A DNA stretch of 64,000 bases, taken from contig JABAKD010000002.1 in NCBI GenBank assembly GCA_012845835.1, forward strand, positions 19,978,129-20,042,128, in the 5' to 3' direction. Of this stretch, positions 23,401 through 33,964 are shown in pieces. A program made the position numbers and the translations under genes. The notes below the pieces were generated by a model, which saw only the letters and a list, made by a program, of their open reading frames with translations, was not told where the DNA came from and made no database searches. Source of the stretch: Undaria pinnatifida. Its lineage: Eukaryota; Sar; Phaeophyceae; Laminariales; Alariaceae. Numbering within the stretch: the stretch's first letter is position 1; each line of letters opens with the position of its first letter.

Positions 23401-26400
23401 CATTTTTGCGTGGTGGTGCGTGTGCTGTTTGCGGTGGGCGTGCTGCCCCCACGAGGTGGCTTTGCCGGTCTCGCCGCCCCAAACATACCCGGACAAAGCA
23501 CCAAAAATAATACACGCTTTACAGAGGTTTTTAGGTTTCTTAAGTATGTGTGTTTTAAGGTGTTTTTTTTTCACAGATCACATGCAGGCGTAGACCCACC
23601 CCAACCCTGACCCTACCCCTCACCCTAACCCTAAATCTTCCACTAACCCAGGCTAAGGCTGCGACCCTTCGCGCGGCTTCGCCACGCGAATTGGATTTCT
23701 CTGAAAAGAATACGCGGAGCACATAAAAAATCTAATGTTTTCGGTACTTTATCTGGTATGTGTGGGGTGGTGAGATCGCGGTGAAGGCTGCTGGGGCCCC
23801 CTGGTTGGGACGGTCCATACCCGTGCCCTTTTGCGTTCCGGGTGTTCAGTCTTACGTGGGCTGTCCTAAACCCGCGCAGTAGTTGCACTGCGCGTCGCTG
23901 CCGTTGCGCCCCGCCGCCTGCATTGCGATGCCGCAGCTTGCAACCGGCTCGACTCAGAGTGAAGGACCCGGCAAGGTGTGGATGTACACATGGCGTGCAC
24001 CACGCGTAGGATGTCGCCAAGTTCGACGCTCCGCTTCTCGTATCTGGCGTTTTGCACCCTCAAGAACTCGGCCGTTTTTTGTTTTTGTTGTTGTTGTTGT
24101 TGTTGTTGAGAACTATGCTGTCGTCATACCGCTCGTCGCGAGCAGTCTGTGTCGTCCCCTCGAGGAGGTCGCGGAATTCGTCCAAATTGAAAAAAAACAA
24201 TTCATCGTGGTCCTGACCGGCCTCCGTTCTCTTGCTAACCAGCGAGTACAGCTTTTTTGGCCTTACATCAAGTTATCCTTCTTCTAATACTGAAAAAAAC
24301 ACACGTGGACCACACGTTGCCTAGTTTTAACCGTACTTTTATCACATAGTATGTTTTCTTTCTTTCCCTGTATAGACGCGGCTCGCTTTCTCGCGGCGCG
24401 CCCTCCTAGCCTCTTGCTGTCGCTGTTGTGATTTCAGTCAGAGACTCGTGAGCCGCCGGTCCGTGCTCCGCTCCACGTGGTCGCTTACCCTCGAACTGCG
24501 AAACGACGGTTGTTGACGGAGCCGAACGTGGCGAGAATACGGAAGTCCCCAGAGATCTTGGTGCACTAGCTTCCAATCCGCCTAGCAAAGATATTGAGCG
24601 TCGCTTTTTCAGTGGCGCCTAAAGTATAATTGAGATGGCTGGGCCATGCGTTGAAGAAAGTGTTGGAGACGGGTTTGCTATAGAGCGAAAGGCATACGTG
24701 ACCCTTCCTTGTGTTGTCGGGGACAACAGTGCCCATGTTCCTGGCAGCGAAGACCGGACATTTTGCTAGCTCCGTTTGGGTGTTCTTGCATGCAACGATC
24801 TCCATGGCGACCAACCACTTGACGACAAGGCCCGTGTTTGGTCGTTGGGCGTACATCTAGTACAGTGGGATTCCCTCTATACCGGTTGCGTAGTGCCGGT
24901 TGCCCGCTATATTGCTTATGGAATTTCTTGGTACAGATGGGAACAACGTGTGGGTGCAGCCTGCGGAGAAGTGCCGGTATTTCCGACTAGCACATGCCGC
25001 GGCTGTAGAGGGACCATAAATTGTAACACATACAACCCGAGTTTGTGTCCAGATGCTGGAAATCACGCGCCGAGTCTGGCTGGGTCGGGCCGCTGAAATC
25101 ACAGAACCGAGCTGTATCGGGCCGACGAAAATCACACTGAACTGCCTACTTTGTGTAACGGTCAGCCCTGGCTTTCCGTGTGCGCAATCCTCAGCTGATA
25201 CTGCTCCCAGCTCAGGGCTCATAAGGGATCCCTATTTGCGCGCCTCGCTTGAGCCGGGCTCTAATCTATTGATTAGTCTATCGTATTGCACCCCCGCTGT
25301 AAGCTGCAGGCGTTGGCGTTGTTGGTAGTCGAGTTTGACTGACCGAGTAGACACGCTGTGTCGAACATGTTAACGGATAATTGGTTTCGCTTGAAAGAGA
25401 GTGCTTACAAGGCAAGAAAAAAAATAGGACCATAAAGTGCTGTGATAAGTTTAGATGCAGATTAGAAGAGTGACGGTGGGGGTGTTCAAACACACGAGTT
25501 AATCTTCTTGATGGCTTTGTATCAGCAGCGTCTCCTGTCGACTTGCCGCTGCAACTCCCAGAATCCATAAACTGCTCAAAACATTTTATTGTTTCCATCC
25601 CGTTACCCATCGTGCAGCGTTTACACCAACAGCACCTTCCGGTTACCCTGGGTAGACTTGTTGCGTTATTGAAATTAAACAGTTGACTCATTATATCGCA
25701 ATATCCGGTTGCGGTTACTGGTACAATGTTGTTGTTGTTGGTGGTGGTGGTGGTGGTGGTGGTGGTGGTGGCGGCGGTGGCGGTGGCGGTGGCGATGGCG
25801 GTGGCGGCGGTGGTGGTGGTGGCGGTGGTGGCGGTGGTGGCGGTGGTGGCGGTGGTGACGGTGGTGGTAGGGGTGGCGGTGGTGGCGTTGGCGTTGTCGT
25901 TGCTGTTGCCGTTGCCGTTGCCGCTGCTGTTGCTGTTGCTGTTGCTTTTTTGCCATTGCCGTTGCCGTTGCCGTTGCTGTTGCCGTTGCTGTTGCTGTTG
26001 CCGTTGCCGTTGCCGTTGCCGTTGCTGCGCTGCTGCCGTGGCGGTGGCGGTGGCGGTGGCGGTGGCGGCGGTGGCGGTGGCGGCGGCGGTGGTGGCGGCG
26101 ATGGTGGCGGCGGTGGCGGTGGTGGTGGTGGCGGCGTTGTCGTTGTCGTTGTCGTTGGCGGTGGTGGCGGTGGCGGTGGTGGTGGCGGTGGCGGCGTTGT
26201 CGTTATCGTGATCGTTGTCGTTGTCGTTATCGTTGTCGTTGTTGTTGTTGTTGTTGTTGCCGGTGTTGTTGTTGTTGTTGTCGTCGTCGTCGTCGTCTCA
26301 CACTAACTCTTGTAATAAATCTAGAGTCCGCGGTCATACAAAGGTGCTAGAGCCCTAGGAAGACCCGAAAAACAAGTTACAATGCGTACACTTCACGAGT

Positions 26401-29400
26401 GTTCCAACTGTACAGTAGACAACAGATGGTATATGCTACTGTATTGCAGGAGGCATCGAGTTATTTATTTCATGGGCTACGTACGCGCTGACCCTTTGTT
26501 AACAAAATAATGTTCTCTACACCCGCTAGCCCTAACTCTATCCCCGACCGCTTGCGAAAACAGCGTGCTTGCGAGACACAAAAAATCGGTTACTGCTGCC
26601 AAAAGTATCCCACTCACACTACAATCTATAATTTCAGAAAGCTTGTTCCCAAAAGCGTGGGCGCAGCGTTACCAATTTCCAATTCACACAAAACATATCC
26701 TGCTCTAACTTCAAGTGTTTTATCCCCGTGTCGGGAGTGCGATGCTGAAAAGGGACAAAAACACACGAAACCAACGAACGTCATTACCCAAAGCCAATCC
26801 TAAATTCAGACTTTCCCACCCGCCCTGCAAGCGTTTCAGCCTTTTCCTGCACACGGGTCATTTCAATCCCATGGATGGGCACCGCGCTGAGGGCGCACGC
26901 AGCCCGGAGTTTATCCATCCCCGGGCGAGGATCACCTGCCTTGGGGGCGCGAGGCCTCGCCCTACCCAAAACTTACGTCGAACGATTGGCAACAGCCCAA
27001 AATAATATCTGCGGGAAAGCTAGCGCAGAACTCCCTCTTCGACCCGTCTTCCCCCGCATCCCTACCTATTTTTCTTGGGTTGGGTTGGCCCTGGGTTATG
27101 GTGTGCTTTGGGTTTCACGTGTTTTCCCACCCAATCAAATTTATTATCTCGCCAACCCCCTAACCATGCAATTAGGTTTGAGTGCGAGAAGTGAGAAGTG
27201 TGTTGGTGTGCATCGTCACCATGTGTGTCGAAGCTGGGCCAAGTCGTATTCCTGGTTTACTTCTGTGGTGGCGCGAGGTGGCTCGTCCTACCCCCCCCCC
27301 CCCAGGAATCTGGCTTGACCGCCATAGCCGTACCGTGACGATTTTTACGGTGCCGAAAAAGCTTCTATTTTTCCGTCAGTCTAGCGTAATTTGCGCCACG
27401 CGCCCCTCTCTCCTCAAAAGCCTTCACTCCCGGCGTCTCTTGAAAAAAAAAAAACGTCTGATAAAACTTCAGCTGAAGACCTGTGATATTACAGACGAAA
27501 ACATCGGCCGAAGCATGCGCGCCCGCTTCCCGCCGTCCTCGTATTTTTGCCTGATCTCCCATCCACTCCACGTACCAGCTCACCCGGTCCACCCCACCCG
27601 TCCTCCCACTTTTCCCCGCCTTTCCCCTTAACCTCCTTCCGGTTTTCCAACCGCGTGTAACCTCAACGTTTGTCGCTCGTGCGTTCGCGTATTGGGGCTG
27701 GCTCGATGGGGCACGGCAGCTTTTGTCAGGGTGAGAAGCCCCTCCACCGCCTGCAGAAATGGAAGCAGGCGCCGTGGTTGGCCGGTGAGCGAGGCCAACT
27801 GGTGGGAGTTCAAGCACCCCAAGTTTCAGCGGCAGAGCAGCAGGCTGCTCTCGGAGATCAAGCGGCGAAAGGAGAAAAAGAGACCTGTCCCCGGTGCAGG
27901 TGCAGTCCGTTTGCTTATTGGTGTGCTTGTCCGTCCCTGTGCTTTCGCAGGTGCTCGTGCTCAATCCATTTACACACGGGGACAGGGGAGGGGGGTTCTA
28001 ATTTGTGTGATTGCCTCAGCCATTTGACCGTCGACCACCTATTTCTTCGTGACGGAGCGCGGATGAAGGGGGTGTTCTTTTTACTCTGGAGGGCTTCTTT
28101 GCTGGGGCGGACTGCTGCTGTGATTTAAGTGTTTATCGTGACAACCGCAGGGTCGCTTTTTTTCTGCGGTTGAAGCTTGGTTGTTTGTGCATGTGTGTCT
28201 GCTTCCTCTCTCTCTCATCCCCGGGGTCAGGTTCCGGTGGACTGGTCTCGTCCGGTTCATCGCCTGTGCAGGCCGGCGGCCACGCTGATCATTCGAGCAC
28301 CGAAGACTCCGAAAGCGTGATCGGGGAGATGGAGCACATTAGGGAAGACATGCACGAAATGGCCCGCAAGATTGACGAGCTGAAGGGCTTAATCTTGGGC
28401 CAGACCATTGATGCCCCAGACGATGGCGCCCATGTGCCGGTGCCGCCGCTACCGGAGCAAGAAGGAGAGTCGCCCGCTCGCAAGGCTCGGGCGGGGTCTA
28501 TGTCTAGCCCTGTGGAGGGGGCCCATGGGCAGCATCATCAGACGCCTCCATTGCCGCCGCCGGCCACTCCGCCTCCGCCCCAGCACCTAGGACAGCCGGG
28601 GAACAGCCAGAAGCCCAACAAGCAGCAGCACCAGCAGCACCAGCACGAGCACCAGAACCAGCGGCACAGCCGGCAGCATGAACAGCCTCCGATGCAGCAG
28701 TATCAACACTCTACAACAAATCGGCGTGTGGAGAACGAGTCTGCTAGCGGTGGTGCTTCCTCTCCTACCAGCCCCATGCGGCTCCAGATGCAGCAGGTGC
28801 AGACAGGATATATAGAATAAATAAACTGCGAGGGGCGCGCGAAAAACGATGTCGGACCACTTGCAGACCACTACACTTATTTTGTCGAGGGCTAGACAGG
28901 GGGGGTACACTAAAACCAGGTAAAAAACGAACAAGAAGAAAAAAAATGGAATCGTACACAAATACCGGCCCTCTAATTTGTTGGGTGTTTCGACCTATCT
29001 TAAAGTGTGGCGTCGTGTTCTCTTTTTTGTCGTGTTCCCTTGGTTCAACTGCCAAAACGATGTTTTGGGCGATCCGTCAAAGTTCGCCGAAAGCTTGACC
29101 CAGCTTTTAGTTTCGCCTTGCCTAGTCCACCCAGGCCGCCGCTACCTAGCACGAGCTTAGGATCATTGTTATCGAGAATATTCGTCGTAACGTTTCCGAT
29201 TCCCCCCCCCCCCCCCCCCCCCGATTTTCGACCTGGATTTTCTCGAAAGAGGAATGCGAAGCGCTTCTGATTTTTTGCCCTGTGTCAACTCTCCGAAAGT
29301 AATCGTTTGTTTTGATTTTCTTGCTCTTCTTGGCAAAAAAATTGACGGAAATCCGGAAAACAGATTTGCGATAAGAATTCCTCTCACTGCACGTGCCTGG

Positions 29401-30642
29401 TTGCCCCGTACAATCAGCAGAGTGAGAACGAAATGTCCTGTCGCTTTCCTTGAGGACTCCGCGTACCGCTTGGTCCACCCTTTATTCAGCCGCATCCTCC
29501 TTATCTGTAAACCCTGGCTCATTGTTTTTTCCCCACAATGCCACAGCCGTCGCTCGCGAAAAGAGTGGAGGTGCCGAGTCGCGTGGCAATGCAATAGAGA
29601 GTGGGTGGGTGGGTGGTTTGGCAAGACAACGGCTTCCCTTTCAGAACTCCACCCCAAGTGTATGGGGGAAAAACAATAAGGATCTAAGTTTGACAGCTTC
29701 AATAGAAAGTTTAGCTCAAGCTCAAGTCCTTCTGTTTTGTTTGTTATTAATAGCAGTTTTTTTTCCCTCAATCCCTCCCAGTAGTGTCAATGTGGAGCAC
29801 ATTTTTCAGGAGTAAAAGAGTTGACCTTCCCCCGTCCCTGTTCTTGCTCAACGTTTCAGGTACGCCGGAAAACCATCAAGCAAGGACGCCACGGCAGCGA
29901 CGCAAGGGAAGGCAGCCTGCGGCTCGACGAGCACCCCCTGCTGTCGCCAAGCTCCGAACAGGGGGGGACAAAGAGGGTAAGACAGCCCCCTCCGCGGCAG
30001 AACAACCATCCCCGTCATCAGCGCCGCCACACCGTACTGCCCCTCACGTCGACGCTGCCCAACTCGCCCGCTGCGGTCGGAGCCGGACCCGCCCCAACAC
30101 CAGCCAGCATCGGCGCCGACGGAACGGTGCAATCGGTGGTGGCGACGGCATCGGGGAGAGAGGCAACATCAGCCGCAGTCGGCGAAAACTGGGTGGGGCG
30201 CGCTCCCCACGGAGGTATCAGCGGAGGCCCGCACAGGGTCAATGGCTTGCCTTCCAGGCAGCCCCGCTGGGCGCACGCTGCTAATGCGAAAGTTCCGCCG
30301 TACCCTGCCCCCATGGGGTTCGCGGGCTATCCTGTCGTAGTGTCCCAGCCCCCCTTGCAGTACGGGGTGCCCACTCCGGGAGGTTCCTTTGTTCCTGGGG
30401 AGTGGATGAACGGTGGAATGGGGAGGTGGATAGCGCCGGGTTCCTCGGCCGCTCCGATGATGTTGCCCCCGCAGAACACGCAGCAGCAGCCGTACAAGTC
30501 GGCCGCGGTGCTCGAGCAGGAAGTGCAGAACGCCATGGCGCGGACGCTCTCGACGCTAAGGGCGCGATCGGAATATCATGGTCGCCCGGGAGGGCAGCAG
30601 CAACAACAACAGCAGGGGCCCTTGCACCACCACCAGCAGCAC

Positions 30643-30674
<32 letters not shown>

Positions 30675-30717
30675 GCAGCACCAGCAGCACCAGCAGGAGG
30701 GGCTGGGGCAGCAGCAA

Positions 30718-30749
<32 letters not shown>

Positions 30750-30906
30750 GCAGCCGCAACATCAGCAGCCGCAATATCAGCAGCTGCAGCACCGGCAGCA
30801 GCGACACCAGCAGCAGCAACACCAGCAAAACCAACATGAACAACATCAGCAACAAGAGGAACAGGAGGAGGAGGAAGGAGAGGAACACTATGACGGCAAA
30901 CAATAG
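14996..30906 (+). CDS. Heat shock factor (HSF)-type transcription factor, four exons
   Basis: Seen: four open segments join at GT-AG borders in matching phases (1, 1, 0): 14996-15497, 27720-27899, 28231-28796 and 29860-30906, giving 764 codons and a stop at 30904-30906. Exon 1 carries the first half of an HSF DNA-binding domain (FVSKTYGIV, then VLPRFF, then the recognition helix SSFVRQLNNH). Exon 2 completes it (AFVRVRSP, a basic loop, then WWEFKHPKFQR and SEIKRRK). Exon 3 has a short heptad stretch (IGEMEHIREDMHEMARKIDEL) resembling a trimerisation coiled coil. Exon 4 is Pro-rich and ends in long Gln/His runs and an acidic tail. Known: HSFs are nuclear and bind inverted nGAAn repeats as trimers. 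Odd: the first intron is about 12.2 kb and falls just after the recognition helix; the usual Gly after NNH becomes Ala across the junction. The start is the first ATG of the open frame. The exon 2 acceptor has a poor pyrimidine tract, so that border is the least certain. Confidence 0.82.
17192..17329 (+). mobile_element. Small hairpin element with 20-bp perfect inverted ends
   Basis: TTTTCGACAACATGGTTGAC at 17192-17211 is perfectly inverted at 17310-17329, with about 98 bp between. Could be a short MITE. It lies in HSF intron 1. Confidence 0.65.
17395..17442 (+). repeat. (AAC)n microsatellite
   Basis: About 15 AAC triplets following an A-rich stretch. Confidence 0.9.
17543..17762 (+). repeat. 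GGGTC satellite, cluster 1
   Basis: GGGTC pentamers alternate with AAGAGGTTTTGAAATCTCACG, giving composite units of roughly 45-60 bp. Confidence 0.9.
17980..18052 (+). repeat. ACATCAATT tandem repeat
   Basis: Short units of 10-11 bp (CATCCATT or CATCAATTA) between the two GGGTC clusters. Confidence 0.8.
18130..18352 (+). repeat. GGGTC satellite, cluster 2
   Basis: Same composite unit as cluster 1, ending with an inverted change from GGGTC to GACCC at 18320-18335. Confidence 0.9.
19080..19992 (+). repeat. G-tract clusters
   Basis: Many runs of 8-20 G separated by short spacers. Gly-rich and Pro-rich open frames here are artefacts. G-quadruplex formation is likely in such sequence. Confidence 0.9.
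19711..20336 (+). repeat. Tandem copies of an AGGTCACAAATAATATTC unit
   Basis: Units begin at 19711, 19995 and 20165. The last two are about 170 bp apart and nearly identical, including ATATATATAATATATATAT and GCTTAATTACGTACTTATG. Confidence 0.85.
21134..21190 (+). repeat. Fold-back element end motif, copy inside the intron element
   Basis: CGCAGCTTGCAAAGATGAGC, then ATCGACCCTAAATTTGTCGAA. It is not at an end of the 4.35-kb element, so it belongs to a nested relative. Confidence 0.7.
21780..22060 (+). repeat. Dispersed repeat R3, copy 1
   Basis: Shares an ordered series of blocks with 31375-31660: a G-rich start, GCCATAGAC, GTTCACCAACCAGGCAG, TTGCACCAAGCG, GGTGAACTGCA, TTTCTTG. Diverged; function unknown. 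Confidence 0.6.
22461..22800 (+). repeat. C-tract clusters
   Basis: Poly-C runs of 10-15 that mirror the G-tract clusters at the other end of the 4.35-kb inverted-repeat element. Confidence 0.85.
23146..23225 (+). repeat. TATAC repeats
   Basis: Tandem TATACTATATAC units adjoining the right end of the 4.35-kb element. Confidence 0.85.
23597..23638 (+). repeat. Degenerate telomere-like CCCTAA repeat
   Basis: About six CCCTAA/CCCTGA/CCCTACC units. Too short and impure to be a chromosome end. Confidence 0.5.
24400..25222 (-). other. Unassigned open stretches, possible gene relic
   Basis: Two minus-strand stretches (24566-24856 and 24857-25222) abut in the same frame, separated by one stop at 24857-24859. 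The composition is protein-like (KWLVAMEIVACKNTQTEL) but I recognise no family. It lies inside HSF intron 1. It could be a decayed transposon gene. Confidence 0.25.
25727..26375 (-). mobile_element. SINE-like element with about 570-bp compound triplet tail
   Basis: 26303-26375 matches the short subfamily at 45701-45852 and 41742-41905 (TCTAGAGTCCGCGGTCA, AGCCCTAGGAAGACCCG). Where those copies have (GTT)n, this one has 25727-26298, made almost only of GTT, GGT, GGC, GCC and GTC triplets. Poly-Gly and poly-Val frames over it are artefacts. Confidence 0.7.
27720..27899 (+). CDS. HSF gene exon 2 (second half of DNA-binding domain)
   Basis: The exon is 180 nt in phase 1. It reads AFVRVRSP, a 20-residue Arg/Ser-rich loop, then NWWEFKHPKFQR and LLSEIKRRK, the conserved C-terminal part of HSF domains. 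The upstream border is CAG/CTTTTG. The downstream donor is CAG/GTGCAG at 27900; an alternative 6 nt upstream (27894) would keep the frame. The basic loop is the flexible wing and is longer than in animal HSFs. Confidence 0.8.
28231..28796 (+). CDS. HSF gene exon 3 (coiled coil and Pro/Gln-rich region)
   Basis: The acceptor is GGGGTCAG/GTTCC at 28230 in phase 1 and the donor is CAGCAG/GTGCAG at 28797 in phase 0. A predicted coiled coil lies about 30-55 residues into the exon with Ile/Met/Leu at heptad spacing. A Pro-rich stretch (PPLPPPATPPPPQ) and a Gln/His-rich stretch follow. If the donor were not used, the frame would stop 24 nt later (28818-28820), giving an alternative C-terminus ending QTGYIE. 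Confidence 0.75.
29860..30906 (+). CDS. HSF gene exon 4 (C-terminal Gln/His-rich region)
   Basis: The acceptor follows a good pyrimidine tract (TTCTTGCTCAACGTTTCAG). The 1047-nt exon continues in phase 0 from exon 3 to TAG at 30904-30906. It begins with a basic stretch (VRRKTIKQGRH), has a Gly/Pro/Met-rich middle, and from about 30595 is almost wholly CAG/CAC repeats (poly-Gln with His), ending in an acidic run (EEQEEEEGEE). The low-complexity C-terminus could serve as an activation or phase-separating region; that is inference. Confidence 0.75.
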
Positions 30907-31374
30907 AGATCCGGCTTGATCCCAGATTCTCGGCGTGTGATAGGCCGTGCACCTTTTTTTTCCTAACTTTGTGATGGACCGGGGGGGATGCGGGGTGGGG
31001 GAGGGGGAGGGAGGGGGGGCGATGGCGAACGCATCGGATGAAAGCGTACCCCCACGGCGTTTTGTATAGATGAGGGCAAAAACGTTCTGTGAGCCTCCTT
31101 AATTCGTGCTTTATCGTGTTTTTGTTACCCTCTATCAGCATCCACCTACATTTTTCCTTGCTGATGAGGACTCTGCCACTAACTGTCAGTAACTACTACC
31201 CTTGTTTTGTTAATTTTGTGAATCAAGAACGGACCTTTGAGACCCAGTGCACACTTTGTTTAATATAATTTTTGTGACTTTCGTTGCGCCCGTTTACTCC
31301 CTAACTTGATGGACGTTTCAATAAAACGAAAGTTTGGGAGTTGGGTTTTTTTCCACGTTGCAAATATCGCCTGC
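30907..31374. other. 3' flank of the HSF gene
   Basis: The presumed 3' UTR and the region after it. G-rich at 30977-31020. No clear AATAAA signal close to the stop; no gene. Confidence 0.4.
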
Positions 31375-31660
31375 CAGGGAAGGGGGTGGGGGGGGTGGGT
31401 ACTCATTTCATGCATAGCCATAGTCTTAAGACCACATGGTATAGACCCTCGCACCCCTGTAATACCAGCACCAAGCATATTAGGTTTTCACCGACCAGGT
31501 AGACATCGCGTGCACCAAGCGCGAAGCCCCGTAAGACGCTTGGCGAGTCCCATGACGGGTGAGCTGCACCCTGCTGCACTAAGAACCCACTTGTGAGGCG
31601 AACATCCGCGCCTTGTCCGTACTTTCTTGGAGATATGGATGACAGCTTCGAATAGCTGCA
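31375..31660 (+). repeat. Dispersed repeat R3, copy 2
   Basis: Diverged partner of 21780-22060, with shared blocks including GCCAGGG, GCCATAG, TTTTCACCGACCAGGTAG, GTGCACCAAGCG and GTACTTTCTTGGAG. Confidence 0.6.
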
Positions 31661-33028
31661 TTTTCTTCGGGGGTGGGGGGGCTATTGCCGAGGTGGCTAT
31701 CGATAGCTTTCACTCTGGTACTACGTACTGCGAGGTAGGGGGAGAGGTGTGTTGATATAGTCTTGTTTTGCATTCCACGCACCAACTCCAGTAGAGGTGA
31801 CCGGTGGATAAAGTAGCGTCGCTGTTTGTTTGAAAAACAATCTCAAAACAGACGAACAGGTATCGTGCATGAAGGTTGGTCGAGGTACACACGGAGCGGC
31901 TGCCCATCTCAAACCTCTTGTCTTGTCTGTCCGTCTGTTCTGTTTGTCTATCCGCTTTTTTTTTACGTGTGTTTGGGCGTGCGCCTGCCAGGATGGTGGG
32001 TAGACCGCCGTCTTCTGTGTCGAGTTCTGGGGGGTGTTGCATTCTTGAAGAACCCCCGCTTGTGTTTCTTTTTGACCGTTGAGTGCGGTTATTTCGATGA
32101 GTGAGTGCAAGTATGTCCACAAGCGAGGCAAAATATGGCGACGATGACTCGTTTTTTTTTGTTTTTTTTTATCCTCCGGCGGATGATGGCTCGTTCGTGC
32201 AGTAATTTCGGCAAGTGAAATTTCTATCGTGATGAAGGAGTGCACTTGTTTTCGGCGAATGATTGCAACTGCTTCGACAAGAGGGTGCAGGCACTTCGAC
32301 GAGCGAGTGCGAAATTTTCAAGGAGTTCTTGGCTCCAGGACAGGAGCTCGCAAATTCACTCTCATTAATAATACCATAGCCTCATGTATTGTATTTTGCC
32401 ACGCACTTTTTTGTCGTGTTTTTGTGCTATTTTTTAGAAAACCCTTGCAACATTGATTGGTCGTTCGTCGTTGCCATGTGATAGGACTGACGGACGCTTT
32501 TACAAGCGATGAGTGATGATGTGGGTCGGTGCGTTCTGCCCACCGGTGTTTTTGGGAAACAGACGTAAGTTAAGATGTTTTTCTTGCGAATCTGAGCAGG
32601 AAGTTAGCCTCGACGGTTTCATGTTGGTTTACAGCAGGCGGTGTTCTCTTTTGTATTCTGCCAAGCGACGCCCTCCTGTTGAAGTGGTCGCTTGTGGTCG
32701 CTTGCGCCTGTGTCGATATTTCGCTGTTGTTGTTACGGCTGTGTGCTGTTGAGGGTGGTAGGTCTTGGTAGAGATAGCGCAGCTTTTGGCCGTACTGGGT
32801 TCTCTGCGCTCTGCCAAACGCTCAATGTAAAAGGCTATCACGGGTATTTTGGCCGTACTACTGCCAACTACATGCTGGATGGGGAGCACATCTTTTATAT
32901 ACGTATTCGTTATGCAGGCAAGGTTTTGGGCAACAAGTTGTTGTGCTGCCGTTATTTCTTGAAGTGGAGGCAAACGTCGAACGCGGCGAATCATCAGCGT
33001 TGGTACGGGGGGGGGGGGGGCACACATG
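31661..33028. other. No gene recognised
   Basis: About 1.4 kb of mixed composition. No domain-bearing frame was found. Confidence 0.35.
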
Positions 33029-33541
33029 CAGTAATTATTTGGTTTTGGTATTGCTTTGGCTTAGGTAGGTGCTTGGTTTTCGGTAGATGTTTGGTTCCGG
33101 TAAACTTTTTTTTCGATGAAAAGGTGTCTTTTGACAATAGTTTGATTTCGTTGAATGTTTGGCTTCGGCGGAGCATTGGGTAGCGAGCCGATCGGAGTAG
33201 ATGAATACATCCGCGGTTGGGGAGGAGTCGCACATTCAGTGTTTTTTTTTGTTTTGGATAATGCCTTGGCTTAGATACATGCTTAGTTTTCGGAAAATCT
33301 TTGATTCCGGCAAAAAATGTTTTCGGGGGGGAGGGGGGTACACATTCAGTAATTATTTGGTTTTGGCAATGCTTTGGCTTAGGTAGATGCTTGGTTTTCG
33401 GTAGATGTTTGATTTCGGTAAAAGTTGTTTTCGGTAAAATAATGCTTTCAATGCAAGTTTGATTTCGGTGAATGTTAGGCTTCGGCGGAGTATTATTGGC
33501 TAGCGAGCCGATAGAAGTAGATAAATACATCCGCGGCTGGT
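33029..33541 (+). repeat. Tandem repeat with about 318-bp period
   Basis: 33031-33220 and 33349-33541 are homologous (GTAATTATTTGGTTTTGG, then GCTTCGGCGGAG, then GCGAGCCGAT, then AATACATCCGCGG). A partial third copy lies between them at 33250-33345. Each unit is itself a loose series of TTGGTTTTCGGTAGATG steps. Confidence 0.85.
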
Positions 33542-33964
33542 CTGGAGCGGCGGCCACCGCCACAGCTGACTGCCGATGATGATGATGTCGTAATCTGCGA
33601 TGTTGTCCTAATCTGCGATGACGTAGCAATCTGCGATGATGTACTTGTAGTCGATTGATGAGTGAAAGATTGAACGATTGATTTAAGATTAATGAGTAGT
33701 TTCATGGTTTATATATTCAAGCATGTTATTAGTGCATTTGCGCCCGCGCTGTTGTTGTCTGTGCGAACGAAATAGATTTTCTGCCATCGCCTCAACGCAT
33801 CGGGCACGCCGTTAGTTTAGAAACCTTCAGTTTTGGCACATCATTAATAATGCGGTGGCTCCGGTGTCCGAGGAGGAACGGGGGACCCTGTTCGTTAGCG
33901 CCGGGCAAAGTAGTCAAGACTGCTGTGCAGTCGATGCATACTCTAGTCAGTATATGTTCCTTGG

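Larger units (their letters stand above)
15498..27719 (+). other. HSF intron 1, about 12.2 kb, filled with repeats
   Basis: The intron lies between the two halves of the HSF DNA-binding domain and has GTGAG at its 5' end and CAG at its 3' end. It contains the repeats listed separately: a 138-bp hairpin element, GGGTC satellite, a 4.35-kb inverted-repeat element, TATAC repeats, telomere-like CCCTAA and a 570-bp triplet block. The stretches 15500-17190, 23640-25680 and 26380-27700 hold no gene that I recognise. A long intron inside so short a domain is the main oddity of the gene model. It assumes that no further exon lies inside; I found no better candidate for the residues after NNH. Confidence 0.65.

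Noticed and set aside
23597-23638. Chromosome end (telomere)
   Set aside because: Only about six impure CCCTAA-like units, flanked on both sides by ordinary sequence and inside a gene intron.
25683-26306. 207-codon Gly/Val-rich open frame
   Set aside because: It is produced by the triplet repeat block; every frame on both strands is open there.
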